Source: Onthophagus taurus
Lineage: Eukaryota > Arthropoda > Insecta > Coleoptera > Scarabaeidae
DNA length: 64,000 nucleotides
Direction: 5' to 3'
NCBI RefSeq assembly: GCF_036711975.1
Contig: NC_091971.1
Span: 25,985,501-26,049,500, forward strand
Positions within the stretch are counted from its first letter, which is position 1. Each line of letters begins with the position of its first letter. A program made the translations under genes and the position numbers. Shown here in pieces: positions 24,637 through 35,734 of the stretch. The notes beneath the pieces are model-generated. The model saw only the letters and a list, made by a program, of their open reading frames with translations. It was not told the origin of the DNA and made no database searches.

Positions 24637-25044
24637 ATGCCTTTAAACCGTTTTGGTGAACATGGTTCTACATCTATCGATAAATTTGGTAAGCATGTTC
24701 ACCACCATGTTATACAGAACCACATAGCAAGATCCGAAGTTCTACAACCTTCATCAACATTTATTTTAACTTTACGTGGTGATGGAGATGTTGATCCAAA
24801 AACAAAACTTTATAAAATCACAAACAAAAGTGGAATTACGGATTACATCAATTCTTTCTACGAAGGTATGATAAAAGATGTTGTAAAGTCCGCTCATGTT
24901 CAGTTACTTGTTAACGATATCGTTATTAAGTCGCTCCAGGGAGTTCAACTCAAACGCGGAGATACCATTAAGTGTAAAAATAATGCACCGATAGGAGGAC
25001 TACCTTTTCTTGTAGAGTTGTTGATTGAAGGGGTTGTAGAGTAA
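24637..25044 (+). CDS. Small conserved Polinton protein (135 aa)
   Basis: Homologue of 6498-6866. An N-terminal His-rich segment (DKFGKHVHHHVIQNH) precedes a likely beta-rich domain (TFILTLRGDGDVD...HVQLLVNDIVI...VQLKRGDTIKCKNN...FLVELLIEG). Function unknown. The stop overlaps the integrase start as TAATG, which suggests coupled translation. Confidence 0.7.
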   Translation: MPLNRFGEHGSTSIDKFGKHVHHHVIQNHIARSEVLQPSSTFILTLRGDGDVDPKTKLYKITNKSGITDYINSFYEGMIKDVVKSAHVQLLVNDIVIKSLQGVQLKRGDTIKCKNNAPIGGLPFLVELLIEGVVE

Positions 25045-25979
25045 TGGTTAGTGTTAAGCGAGATCTCGTTAACGAACTACATGCACCTGCGAGACGACAT
25101 TATCGGCGACGCCGCGTTCTGCTTCACGGACTATTGGATCTTTATCAAGCTGATTTGGTTGAAATGATCCCATATGCGTCGGTCAATAAAGGTTACAAGT
25201 ATATACTGACTGTTATCAACGCTTTTTCAAAATACGCATGGGCCTTACCACTCAAAACCAAAACTGGGAAAGAGGTTACTCAAGCTATGAAGGACATTTT
25301 GCATAGTAAAAAGAATATTACTCCGAGCAACTTACAAACCGATAATGGGAAAGAGTTTTACAATAGCGATTTTCAAAAATTAATGGAACAACTTAACATT
25401 AATCATTACAGCACCTATTCCACTTTAAAAAGCTCGATTATCGAACGGTTTAATAGAACCCTAAAAAATAAAATGTGGAAAGAATTTAGTATGCAAGGAA
25501 ATTATCGCTGGTTAGACTTACTACCCAAATTACTAAAATCTTACAACAACACAATACATCGCACCATTCACATGAAACCTTCAGCTGTTAATCGACGAAA
25601 TGAATCTGCTCTGTTAAATACTGTATACAATTCCATTAAAGTTGTCGACCCCAACCACCATAAATTTAATGTGGGGGAACACGTGCGAATTAGCAAGTAC
25701 AGACACGCTTTTGCTAAAGGTTACCAACCAACTTGGTCCAATGAAATTTTCACCATAGCGACAGTTCAAAATACTAATCCCAGGACTTACCTTATTAAAG
25801 ATGGTAGAGGAGAACCCATTCTTGGAGCATTTTACGACGAAGAATTACAACGTGTGAAACACCCGGATGTATTTTTAATTGAAAAAGTTCTTCGTCGAAA
25901 AGGAAATAAAGTCCGAGTGAAATGGTTGGGAATGGATAGCTCTCATAATTCTTGGATTGCAAAAAAGGATGTATTATAA
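25044..25979 (+). CDS. Polinton integrase (DDE, retroviral-type) with C-terminal chromodomain
   Basis: The 311-aa product has catalytic Asp in LYQADLVEM, Asp in LQTDNGKEF and Glu in SSIIERFNRTLK, with 33 residues between the last two. The C-terminus EKVLRRKGNKVRVKWLG...NSWI is chromodomain-like. It aligns with 6839-7762. The 6-bp TTAAGG duplication around element B is the footprint expected of its activity. It is the last gene of the rightward operon and converges on the polymerase gene, with AATAAA at 25995-26000. Confidence 0.95.
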   Translation: MVSVKRDLVNELHAPARRHYRRRRVLLHGLLDLYQADLVEMIPYASVNKGYKYILTVINAFSKYAWALPLKTKTGKEVTQAMKDILHSKKNITPSNLQTDNGKEFYNSDFQKLMEQLNINHYSTYSTLKSSIIERFNRTLKNKMWKEFSMQGNYRWLDLLPKLLKSYNNTIHRTIHMKPSAVNRRNESALLNTVYNSIKVVDPNHHKFNVGEHVRISKYRHAFAKGYQPTWSNEIFTIATVQNTNPRTYLIKDGRGEPILGAFYDEELQRVKHPDVFLIEKVLRRKGNKVRVKWLGMDSSHNSWIAKKDVL

Positions 25980-26133
25980 TTTTTACACTAAGAAAATAAA
26001 AAACTTTTTTTTTTAATTTCGTTGATTTTATTTCAAGTAACCTTTTTAACAACCTACTTTCTACTTTATATACAAGTTTTGTGATACAAGCAAGTATTTT
26101 TTTTTTTTTACAAATTAACTGATCGCAATTTAA
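25980..26133. terminator. Convergent 3' region between integrase and polymerase genes
   Basis: AATAAA at 25995-26000 serves the rightward operon, and TTTATT at 26027-26032 (AATAAA on the minus strand) serves the leftward polymerase transcript. Long T tracts lie at about 26005-26014 and 26096-26111. No gene here. Confidence 0.7.
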
Positions 26134-29100
26134 CTAGCCATACATGTTTACGTTTAACAACTCCAATAAGTTGTCCAAAAGATCTTCCCTGCGTAGATCT
26201 TCAATAAGATAGTTTCCCCAAGCTAACGTATGACATCCATCCTCCATCACGTAACGTTTATCGTCATGTGCAGAGAGCGCCACTTTATTCTTTAGTTCTG
26301 TATACATCGTGTGATAGGAGGAGCGAAAGACATACATCTTTTTTCGCACAGAACCTCCATCTTCGATAATCCGTTTATATTCTGAAACACTTAAGTTTTT
26401 ATCGATAACATACTTTTTCACACCCTTGGCACGCTTGACAACTCCTTCCAAAGTGTTAATACAATAAGCTTTAGCTCCTGTACCATAAAACGATGTTAAT
26501 ATCGTATTTGGGTACTCATCTTTCATTTTTCCAACTATCGGCGGCCCTGGAGGAATATTATGTCTGTTGTTTAACTTGTAATTAGAGGTATCGAACATCT
26601 CTATATTTTCTTTGATATCCTGGTATACATTCTCAGTAAATATTTCGAGAATTAACGAATCCGTATCTGTATATAACAATAATACGTTTTCACCATATTT
26701 CTCTTTTAAAAAATTATAAAAAAAGTTATAAATGACCGCTTTCGACAATTCCAGTACGCTAAACCCTACATACAGAGGTTTGTTATATTTGACCTCCACC
26801 TTCTGCATTTCAATGGCTGCCAAATTATGGCAGAAAATTTTCGATGACTTGAAAGTCGGCTTTGCGATAAGAGCTTCTGCACCGGGTCTCCTGTAACGAT
26901 TCTCCCAATGTGACACTAATCGTATATCGACTCTATTTTCAACATTTTCCATCGTTTTCCCATACACGATATTATTCATTTGTTTATAATGATTTTTCCC
27001 AAATTCATTCGTAGCATTCATTCGTTTCTCAGAGTTAAAATCGATATATGGTTTCATCCACGGCGATTGTTGAAATTGCAATGCACGGTGTATTTTGGTT
27101 AGCTTAAGACCTTTTTTCACACATTCACGTAGGTTTACATAGTGAATTATGTATTTCGATTTATTTTGTAAGTTCGCAATCAACTTAGGATGCTTCGATC
27201 CGGGAGCGATTATGTTTTCGGGACAAAACGGTAGATCATCATGCTGGTTGTGTAACCTTTCGGGATACTCCAAATCCACTTCAAAGACATAACCAAGGTG
27301 TTCATCATCTAAACACTCCACATCTATATCTGCTATTTCTTGGTTCGACAACCATCGAAAACCGCCTGTTGGTAATTTACAACTCATTGCATACCCATAC
27401 AAATTGGTAGCGTCCAAGTATAGAATATATGATGATGGTTTTTCCGGGTTAAAATCGTCAAGGAACTTGTTGTTTGCTATTGCAGATCGTTTTACACACA
27501 TACAGAGACCGCCTCTAATTCCTTTCTTAAAAAAGTGTAACATGTCAATGTCTGATAACAATTCTAATTTTACACCTGTCATTTTTAACAGAGCATCCCA
27601 CCCAAACCCGGGCGCAGTATAATAATGGCAAGGATCCAGATTGTAATTCTCCAAAGATATTGTCCTGAAATTTTCAAAGACGTCAGTCAACATTAACACA
27701 TCTGACGTCAAATACAGGTCACTGTATTCTCCCAACGTTGTACACTTAAATTTATTCCATACAGTCTGTGCTCTAGAGTATTGTTCCTTTGAAATATTAC
27801 TTGAACTCAATATGTCGTAAAACTGTGTATGATCAGGCAATTTACTATACTCCAACTTTTCAAACGAATCTACGAACGAATATGGAAATACACCTTTCTG
27901 GCGCATCAATCTAAATTCTTCAGAGTCTTTGAATTTTTTTTTCACTTCCACACAATCCTTATCATCCAAATATGAAACCAACTTTTCCAAAGAACTCGCC
28001 ATAAATCTAAACGAGTCGACGAATCTTATTTTCATAAACACTTTGCGTTTCTTTCCCTTGTTATCGGTTGTTTCTCCGACAACTATTTTTTTGGAAAAAG
28101 AAATATATTTTTCTTTGTTTTGTGCTATCACCTCTACTTCCTCCTTGTTTAGGGCAATACTTTTCACAAACATGTGGGCATCGTAATTCGACAGGTTGTG
28201 GAAAAACACAGGGATAAACATCGGTAATTTATAATTTATATTGCAGACGGAATGCGCAGGACCCCTATACAATCCTGTCAAGTGATCGTGATCACACACT
28301 TTCTCTTCTTTGTTTATTGGTTTATCACAAATGTGACATACGGAACTCAGTTCATGTACAAATTGGTCCAGACAGCTTAGCGGTATCATATCCTTTGTTT
28401 GCCTCAAATGTTGTTTATAGATCTCTATTACATCCTTCTCCAATCTTATAATAAATTCCAGAGCAGCGTTTCGCCCTCGGTATATTCGGAATTTCGATAA
28501 GTTATCATCGTAAGCACACTTAATGTAGTACGCAAACGCGTATGGTTCGTGTTCAAAACATCGGGCCGTATATGGTTTATTATCATCGTAAACTTTTCCT
28601 TCTTCGGGCGTTAAGGGTTTCAGAATCGCCTCGAAATCGGCGTACACCACAAACGGAACTTTCATTTTTTTTTCAAATCCTTCAAATTGTAAAACATTTT
28701 CCTTTTCTAGATGTCCGAACTTATTCACTTTTATTTGTTCGCTTGGTACTGTTGCTTTCACTTTTTTACAGTCATCCATCTGATGTCGTACCAACTTGTC
28801 TTCAGTTGAAAAGTATTGCAAACAACCCTCACAAATATATCTTTGATGTTCATGAGTCGATGATTGTGTATTTATCAGTCGAGATAAGTTTTTTATCCAA
28901 CAATAGTGGTTATTCCCGAAATTGTCGCTGACTACTAATAAGTTTACATGACGCTCCCGTTTCTGTTTACATATACATACAGTTACAATATCATCTACCA
29001 TTTTCTCTCCATTATACCAAGAATTTATACCATAGACGTTAATTGAAATGTTATTTTCTTCCTCAAATTTTGGTATGTCTCTGATGGGTACTGGGAATGT

Positions 29101-29966
29101 TACGCAGTCAAACTTTAATTCTGTTTCCCTATAATCTGGGTATGATGATATTCTTTGCGGTAAACCTGTGGGTTGGTACAGCGCGGATATCAGTGCCCAA
29201 GCAAAGCACTTATTATCGTTATTTTGCACGTTTATTACCGCTCTCTTCCCTTTTATGGATGTCGGTAAGTCGATGTAGCTCGATGCTCTTGTAGGATTAA
29301 ACTTGTTACAGTTCACCTCAAGATATAATATTTCCAACAAGGTCCAACCTGCAGTATTAACGCCTTTAGTTTCGCATTTTACTACTTTTCTATTCTTATA
29401 CTCTTACCTGAGTCCCGTTCTTGGAATTCCGACATTTTCACCATAATCTCGTCCATAAGGTCCTCGTATGTTTGGTACAAGTCTACGGCTACTGTTATAA
29501 TTTTATTTTTTGTGTTGAATGATTTGATTTCCACTTCTTCCTTCGTATTTATGAAATACAATCCAAAAATTTCCGTATTCACTTTTAAACTACCATTTAC
29601 ATTCCTCACGGACTGTATCAAACTGATAACTTTTTCTCTAATTCGGTTACTGAATTCCTTCATGTCTACGTACTTCCGTTCATGATCGCTCACTCTAAAA
29701 CTACATATTTTATCTCCAAATATCGAATCTATTTTTTCTACACCATCATCTATTATTACGAAGGCTTTCTGTTTATGTTTGTTGCTGCGCAGATGTGAGG
29801 AATAACATTGTCTGGTTACGTGTTCATCACATATTTCACACACTATAACATCTCCTTGTTGATCCTCTTCCACCTTTCGACGTTTCCCAATACATGCTGT
29901 GCGTTGATGTCTCACAAGATTATCTGGTCTAGTAAACTCTTTGTAACACACGTCGCAGGTCAACAT
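26134..29966 (-). CDS. Protein-primed-type DNA polymerase B (two exons)
   Basis: Exon 1 is 29966-29408 and exon 2 is 29348-26134, separated by a 59-bp GT-AG intron (GTAAGAG...CTGCAG). Removing it gives 1258 codons in frame. The N-terminus has C2H2-like fingers (CDVCYKEF...H, CEICDEHV...H). A segment with NNDNKCFAWAL and, farther on, NNHYCWIK follows, then another finger (CEGCLQYF...H). Exonuclease motifs are YADFEAIL and NLSNYDAHMF. CHIC...DHDHLTGLYRGPAH is a treble-clef-like insert. Polymerase motifs are YLDATNLYG, NNIVYGK and YTDTDSL. It would replicate the element. The start ATG at 29966 lies on the inner edge of the right inverted repeat. Element A lacks this gene. Confidence 0.93.
29349..29407 (-). 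other. 59-bp GT-AG intron in the polymerase gene
   Basis: On the minus strand the intron reads GTAAGAG at its start and ends CTGCAG. Without splicing the upstream frame stops seven codons after the donor, and the downstream frame has no ATG near its start. With splicing the reading frame is continuous across a region that, from memory, is one uninterrupted polypeptide in related insect proteins. Confidence 0.9.
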
Positions 29967-30407
29967 GTTCACAACACTCTTACTTCAATACTGTTGAACA
30001 CGATTTTCTATCTGCTATTTAAAGCATACCTCCTCCGAAGTGGGGTTTTCAATGAACTCACGTCGTGTAACCTTCATTTCAGGTCACGTACAAGGTCAAT
30101 GTCATGGTCACAATTAAGGTTGATTTCAAGGTCTCCGTTGAGGTCAAAGTAAAGGTCATTGTTCAGGTCAAGGTTACTGATCAAGGTCATGGTCACTAAA
30201 CGTGATCTTGACCTGAGGTGAGCTCAAAGTAAAGGTCATTGTTTAGGTCAAGGTTACTGGTCAACGACCCCCTTTGCAATAGCCGATTCTGGAACCTCCT
30301 CCCAGAACCTCAGGGCAAGGTCAAGGTCATGGTCACTCAACGTGACCTTGGCCTTGGCCTTGACCTGAGGTTCTGAGAGGAGGTTCTAGAATCGGCTTTT
30401 ATCTACT
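29965..30407 (-). repeat. Right terminal inverted repeat of element B
   Basis: Inverted copy of 12017-12462 with about four substitutions and lacking one terminal AGT. It carries the mirrored promoter (CTATTTAAA at 30015-30023, ACTGT at 29990-29994), the half-site cluster and the 115-bp palindrome at 30282-30396. Its inner edge coincides with the polymerase start codon. Confidence 0.95.
30282..30396. repeat. 115-bp imperfect palindrome near the right terminus
   Basis: Mirror image of 12031-12145, with GCCGATTCT and AGAATCGGC arms. It lies 11 bp from the terminus here, and 14 bp on the left because of the extra AGT. Confidence 0.9.
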
Positions 30408-30413
30408 TTAAGG
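30408..30413. repeat. Right copy of the 6-bp target-site duplication (TTAAGG)
   Basis: Identical to 12011-12016. The satellite resumes directly as TTAAGGGTACAATTTGC. Confidence 0.95.
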
Positions 30414-32548
30414 GTACAATTTGCTACAATTTTTGTAGTAAAAGTTTTTCTGTATTATGCTCCGGATATCGTTTTTTTTCAACACTCTTCTATTTTACAC
30501 ATTCTTGAAAAATTCTCCACACTGATGCATCTGGGAGCAAAAATGTTAGAGACCATTACGTTACGGGTACAATTTGCTACAATTTTTGTAGTACAAGTTT
30601 TTCTGTATTATGCTCCGGATACCGTTTTTTTTCAACACTCTTCTATTTTACACATTCTTGAAAAATTCTCGATATTGATGCATCTGGGGGCAAAAATCTT
30701 ACAGACCATTACGTTAAGGGTACAATTTGCTACAATTTTTGTAGTAAAAGTTTTTCTGTATTATGCTCCGGATATCGCTTTTTTTCAACACTCTTCTATT
30801 TTACACATTCTTGAAAAATTCTCCACACTGATGCATCTGGGAGCAAAAATGTTAGAGACCATTACGTTACGGGTACAATTTGCTACAATTTTTGTAGTAC
30901 AAGTTTTTCTGTATTATGCTCCGGATACCGTTTTTTTTCAACACTCTTCTATTTTACACATTCTTGAAAAATTCTCGATATTGACGCATCTGGGAGCAGA
31001 AATGTTACAGACCATTACGTTAAGGGTACAATTTGCTACAATTTTTGTAGTACAAGTTTTTCTGTATTATGCTCCGGATACCGTTTTTTTTCAACACTCT
31101 TCTATTTTACATATTCTTGAAAAATTCTCGATATTGATGCTTCTGGGAGCAAAAATGTTAGAGACCATTACGTTACGGGTACAATTTGCTACAATTTTTG
31201 TAGTACAAGTTTTTCTGTATTATGCTCCGGATACCGTTTTTTTTCAACACTCTTCTATTTTACATATTCTTGAAAAATTCTCGATATTGATGCTTCTGGG
31301 AGCAAAAATGTTAGAGACCATTACGTTACGGGTACAATTTGCTACAATTTTTGTAGTACAAGTTTTTCTGTATTATGCTCCGGATACCGTTTTTTTTCAA
31401 CACTCTTCTATTTTACACATTCTTGAAAAATTCTCGATATTGATGCATCTGGGAGCAAAAATGTTACAGACCATTACGTTAAGGGTACAATTTGCTACAA
31501 TTTTTGTAGTACAAGTTTTTCTGTATTATGCTCCGGATACCGTTTTTTTTCAACACTCTTCTATTTTACACATTCTTGAAAAATTCTCGATATTGACGCA
31601 TCTGGGAGCAGAAATGTTACAGACCATTACATTAAGGGTACAATTTGCTACAATTTTTGTAGTACAAGTTTTTCTGTATTATGCTCCGGATACCGTTTTT
31701 CTTCAACACTCTTCTATTTTACACATTCTTGAAAAATTCTCCACACTGATGCATCTGGGAGCAAAAATGTTACAGACCATTACGTTACGGGTACAATTTG
31801 CTACAATTTTTGTTGTACAAGTTTTTCTGTATTATGCTCCGGATACCGTTTTTTTTCAACACTCTTCTATTTTACACATTCTTGAAAAATTCTCGATATT
31901 GATGCATCTGGGAGCAAAAATGTTACAGACCATTACGTTAAGGGTACAATTTGCTACAATTTTTGTAGTAAAAGTTTTTCTGTATTATGCTCCGGATATA
32001 GTTTTTTTCAACACTCTTCTATTTTACACATTCTTGAAAAATTCTCCACACTGATGCATCTGGGAGCAAAAATGTTACAGACCATTACGTTACGGGTACA
32101 ATTTGCTACAATTTTTGTAGTACAAGTTTTTCTGTATTATGCTCCGGATACCGTTTTTCTTCAACACTCTTCTATTTTACACATTCTTGAAAAATTCTCC
32201 ACACTGATGCATCTGGGAGCAAAAATGTTAGAGACCATTACGTTACGGGTACAATTTGCTACAATTTTTGTAGTACAAGTTTTTCTGTATTATGCTCCGG
32301 ATACCGTTTTTTTTCAACACTCTTCTATTTTACATATTCTTGAAAAATTCTCGATATTGATGCTTCTGGGAGCAAAAATGTTACAGACCATTACGTTAAG
32401 GGTACAATTTGCTACAATTTTTGTACTACAAGTTTTTCTGTATTATGCTCCGGATACCGTTTTTTTTCAACATTCTTCTATTTTACACATTCTTGAAAAA
32501 TTCTCGATATTGATGCATCTGGGAGCAAAAATGTTACAGACCATTACG
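30408..32548. repeat. 14-monomer higher-order repeat matching the array left of element B
   Basis: TTAAGG followed by the same monomer variant recurs at 32549, 2141 bp (14 x 153 minus 1) after 30408. The order of variants from 30551 onward (for example the DIAFF, ILTHLGAE and DTVFLQH types) repeats that of 9857-12016. The left block has one extra monomer near its start. Confidence 0.85.
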
Positions 32549-35500
32549 TTAAGGGTACAATTTGCTACAATTTTTGTAGTAAAAGTTTTTCTGTATTATG
32601 CTCCGGATATCGTTTTTTTTCAACACTCTTCTATTTTACACATTCTTGAAAAATTCTCCACACTGATGCATCTGGGAGCAAAAATGTTAGAGACCATTAC
32701 GTTACGGGTACAATTTGCTACAATTTTTGTAGTACAAGTTTTTCTGTATTATGCTCCGGATACCGTTTTTTTTCAACACTCTTCTATTTTACATATTCTT
32801 GAAAAATTCTCGATATTGATGCTTCTGGGAGCAAAAATGTTACAGACCATTACGTTAAGGGTACAATTTGCTACAATTTTTGTACTACAAGTTTTTCTGT
32901 ATTATGCTCCGGATACCGTTTTTTTTCAACATTCTTCTATTTTACACATTCTTGAAAAATTCTCGATATTGATGCATCTGGGAGCAAAAATGTTACAGAC
33001 CATTACGTTAAGGGTACAATTTGCTACAATTTTTGTAGTAAAAGTTTTTCTGTATTATGCTCCGGATATCGTTTTTTTTTCAACACTCTTCTATTTTACA
33101 CATTCTTGAAAAATTCTCCACACTGATGCATCTGGGAGCAAAAATGTTAGAGACCATTACGTTACGGGTACAATTTGCTACAATTTTTGTAGTACAAGTT
33201 TTTCTGTATTATGCTCCGGATACCGTTTTTTTTCAACACACTTCTATTTTACACATTCTTGAAAAATTCTCGATATTGATGCATCTGGGAGCAAAAATGT
33301 TACAGACCATTACGTTAAGGGTACAATTTGCTACAATTTTTATAGTACAAGTTTTTCTGTATTATGCTCCGGATACCGTTTTTTTTCAACACTCTTCTAT
33401 TTTACACATTCTTGAAAAATTCTCCACACTGATGCATCTGGGAGCAAAAATGTTAGAGACCATTACGTTACGGGTACAATTTGCTACAATTTTTGTAGTA
33501 CAAGTTTTTCTGTATTATGCTCCGGATACCGTTTTTTTTCAACACTCATCTATTTTACACATTCTTGAAAAATTCTCCACACTGATGCATCTGGGAGCAA
33601 AAATGTTAGAGACCATTATGTTACGGGTACAATTTGCTACAATTTTTGTAGTACAAGTTTTTCTGTATTATGCTCCGGACACCGTTTTTTTTCAACACTC
33701 TTCTATTTTACACATTCTTGAAAAATTCTCCACACTGATGCATCTGGGAGCAAAAATGTTACAGAACATTACGTTAAGGGTACAATTTGCTACAATTTTT
33801 GTAGTAAAAGTTTTTCTGTATTATGCTCCGGATACCGTTTTTTTTCAACACTCTTCTATTTTACACATTCTTGAAAAATTCTCCACACTGATGCATCTGG
33901 GAGCAAAAATGTTACAGACCATTACGTTAAGGGTACAATTTGCTACAATCATTGTAGTAAAAGTTTTTCTGTATTATGCTCCGGATACCGTTTTTTTTTT
34001 CAACACTCTTCTGTTTTACACATTTTTGAAAAATTCTCCACACTGATGCATCTAAGAGCAAAACTGTTACAGACCATTACGTTAAGGGTACAATTTGCTA
34101 CAATTTTTGTACTAGAAGTTTTTCTGTATTATACTCCGGATACCGTTTTTTTTCAACACTCTTCTATTTTACACATTTTTGAAAAATTCTCGATATTGAT
34201 GCATCTGGGAGCAAAAATGTTACAGACCATTACGTTAAGGGTACAATTTGCTACAATTTTTGTAGTAAAAGTTTTTCTGTATTATGCTCTGGATATCGTT
34301 TTTTTTTTCAACACTCTTCTATTTTACACATTCTTGAAAAATTCTCCACACTGATGCATCTGGGAGCAAAAATGTTAGAGACCATTACGTTACGGGTACA
34401 ATTTGCTACAATTTTTGTAGTACAAGTTTTTCTGTATTATGCTCCGGATATCGTTTTTTTTCAACACTCTTCTATTTTACACATTCTTGAAAAATTCTCC
34501 ACACTGATGCATCTGGGAGCAAAAATGTTAGAGATCATTACGTTACGGGTACAATTTGCTACAATTTTTGTAGTACAAGTTTTTCTGTATTATGCTCCGG
34601 ATACCGTTTTTTTTCAACACTCTTCTATTTTACATATTCTTGAAAAATTCTCGATATTGATGCTTCTGGGAGCAAAAATGTTACAGACCATTACGTTAAG
34701 GGTACAATTTGCTACAATTTTTATAGTACAAGTTTTTCTGTATTATGCTCCGGATACCGTTTTTTTTCAACACTCTTCTATTTTACACATTCTTGAAAAA
34801 TTCTCCACACTGATGCATCTGGGAGCAAAAATGTTAGAGACCATTACGTTACGGGTACAATTTGCTACAATTTTTGTAGTACAAGTTTTTCTGTATTATG
34901 CTCCGGATACCGTTTTTTTCAACACTCTTCTATTTTACACATTCTTGAAAAATTCTCCACACTGATGCATCTGGGAGCAAAAATGTTAGAGACCATTATG
35001 TTACGGGTACAATTTGCTACAATTTTTGTAGTACAAGTTTTTCTGTATTATGCTCCGGACACCGTTTTTTTTCAACACTCTTCTATTTTACACATTCTTG
35101 AAAAATTCTGAACACTGATGCATCTGGGAGCAAAAATGTTACAGAACATTACGTTAAGGGTACAATTTGCTACAATTTTTGTAGTAAAAGTTTTTCTGTA
35201 TTATGCTCCGGATACCGTTTTTTTTCAACACTCTTCTATTTTACACATTCTTGAAAAATTCTCCACACTGATGCATCTGGGAGCAAAAATGTTACAGACC
35301 ATTACGTTAAGGGTACAATTTGCTACAATCATTGTAGTAAAAGTTTTTCTGTATTATGCTCCGGATACCGTTTTTTTTTTTCAACACTCTTCTGTTTTAC
35401 ACATTTTTGAAAAATTCTCCACACTGATGCATCTAAGAGCAAAACTGTTACAGACCATTACGTTAAGGGTACAATTTGCTACAATTTTTGTACTAGAAGT

Positions 35501-35734
35501 TTTTCTGTATTATACTCCGGATACCGTTTTTTTTCAACACTCTTCTATTTTACACATTTTTGAAAAATTCTCGATATTGATGCATCTGGGAGCAAAAATG
35601 TTACAGACCATTACGTTAAGGGTACAATTTGCTACAATTTTTGTAGTAAAAGTTTTTCTGTATTATGCTCCGGATATCGTTTTTTTTTTCAACACTCTTC
35701 TATTTTACACATTCTTGAAAAATTCTCCACACTG

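Larger units (their letters stand above)
12017..30407. mobile_element. Element B: complete Polinton/adintovirus-like element (18,391 bp)
   Basis: It is bounded by inverted repeats of 446 and 443 bp that begin AGTAGT / AGT and are flanked by a TTAAGG duplication. It carries polymerase B, integrase with chromodomain, packaging ATPase, adenain-like protease, capsid, penton-like and PLA2-pVI/pX proteins, plus at least eight accessory or unknown genes. All major frames are open. The two inverted repeats differ at only about four substitutions plus one 3-bp AGT unit. This points to recent insertion, and possibly to an element still able to move or form particles. Confidence 0.95.
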
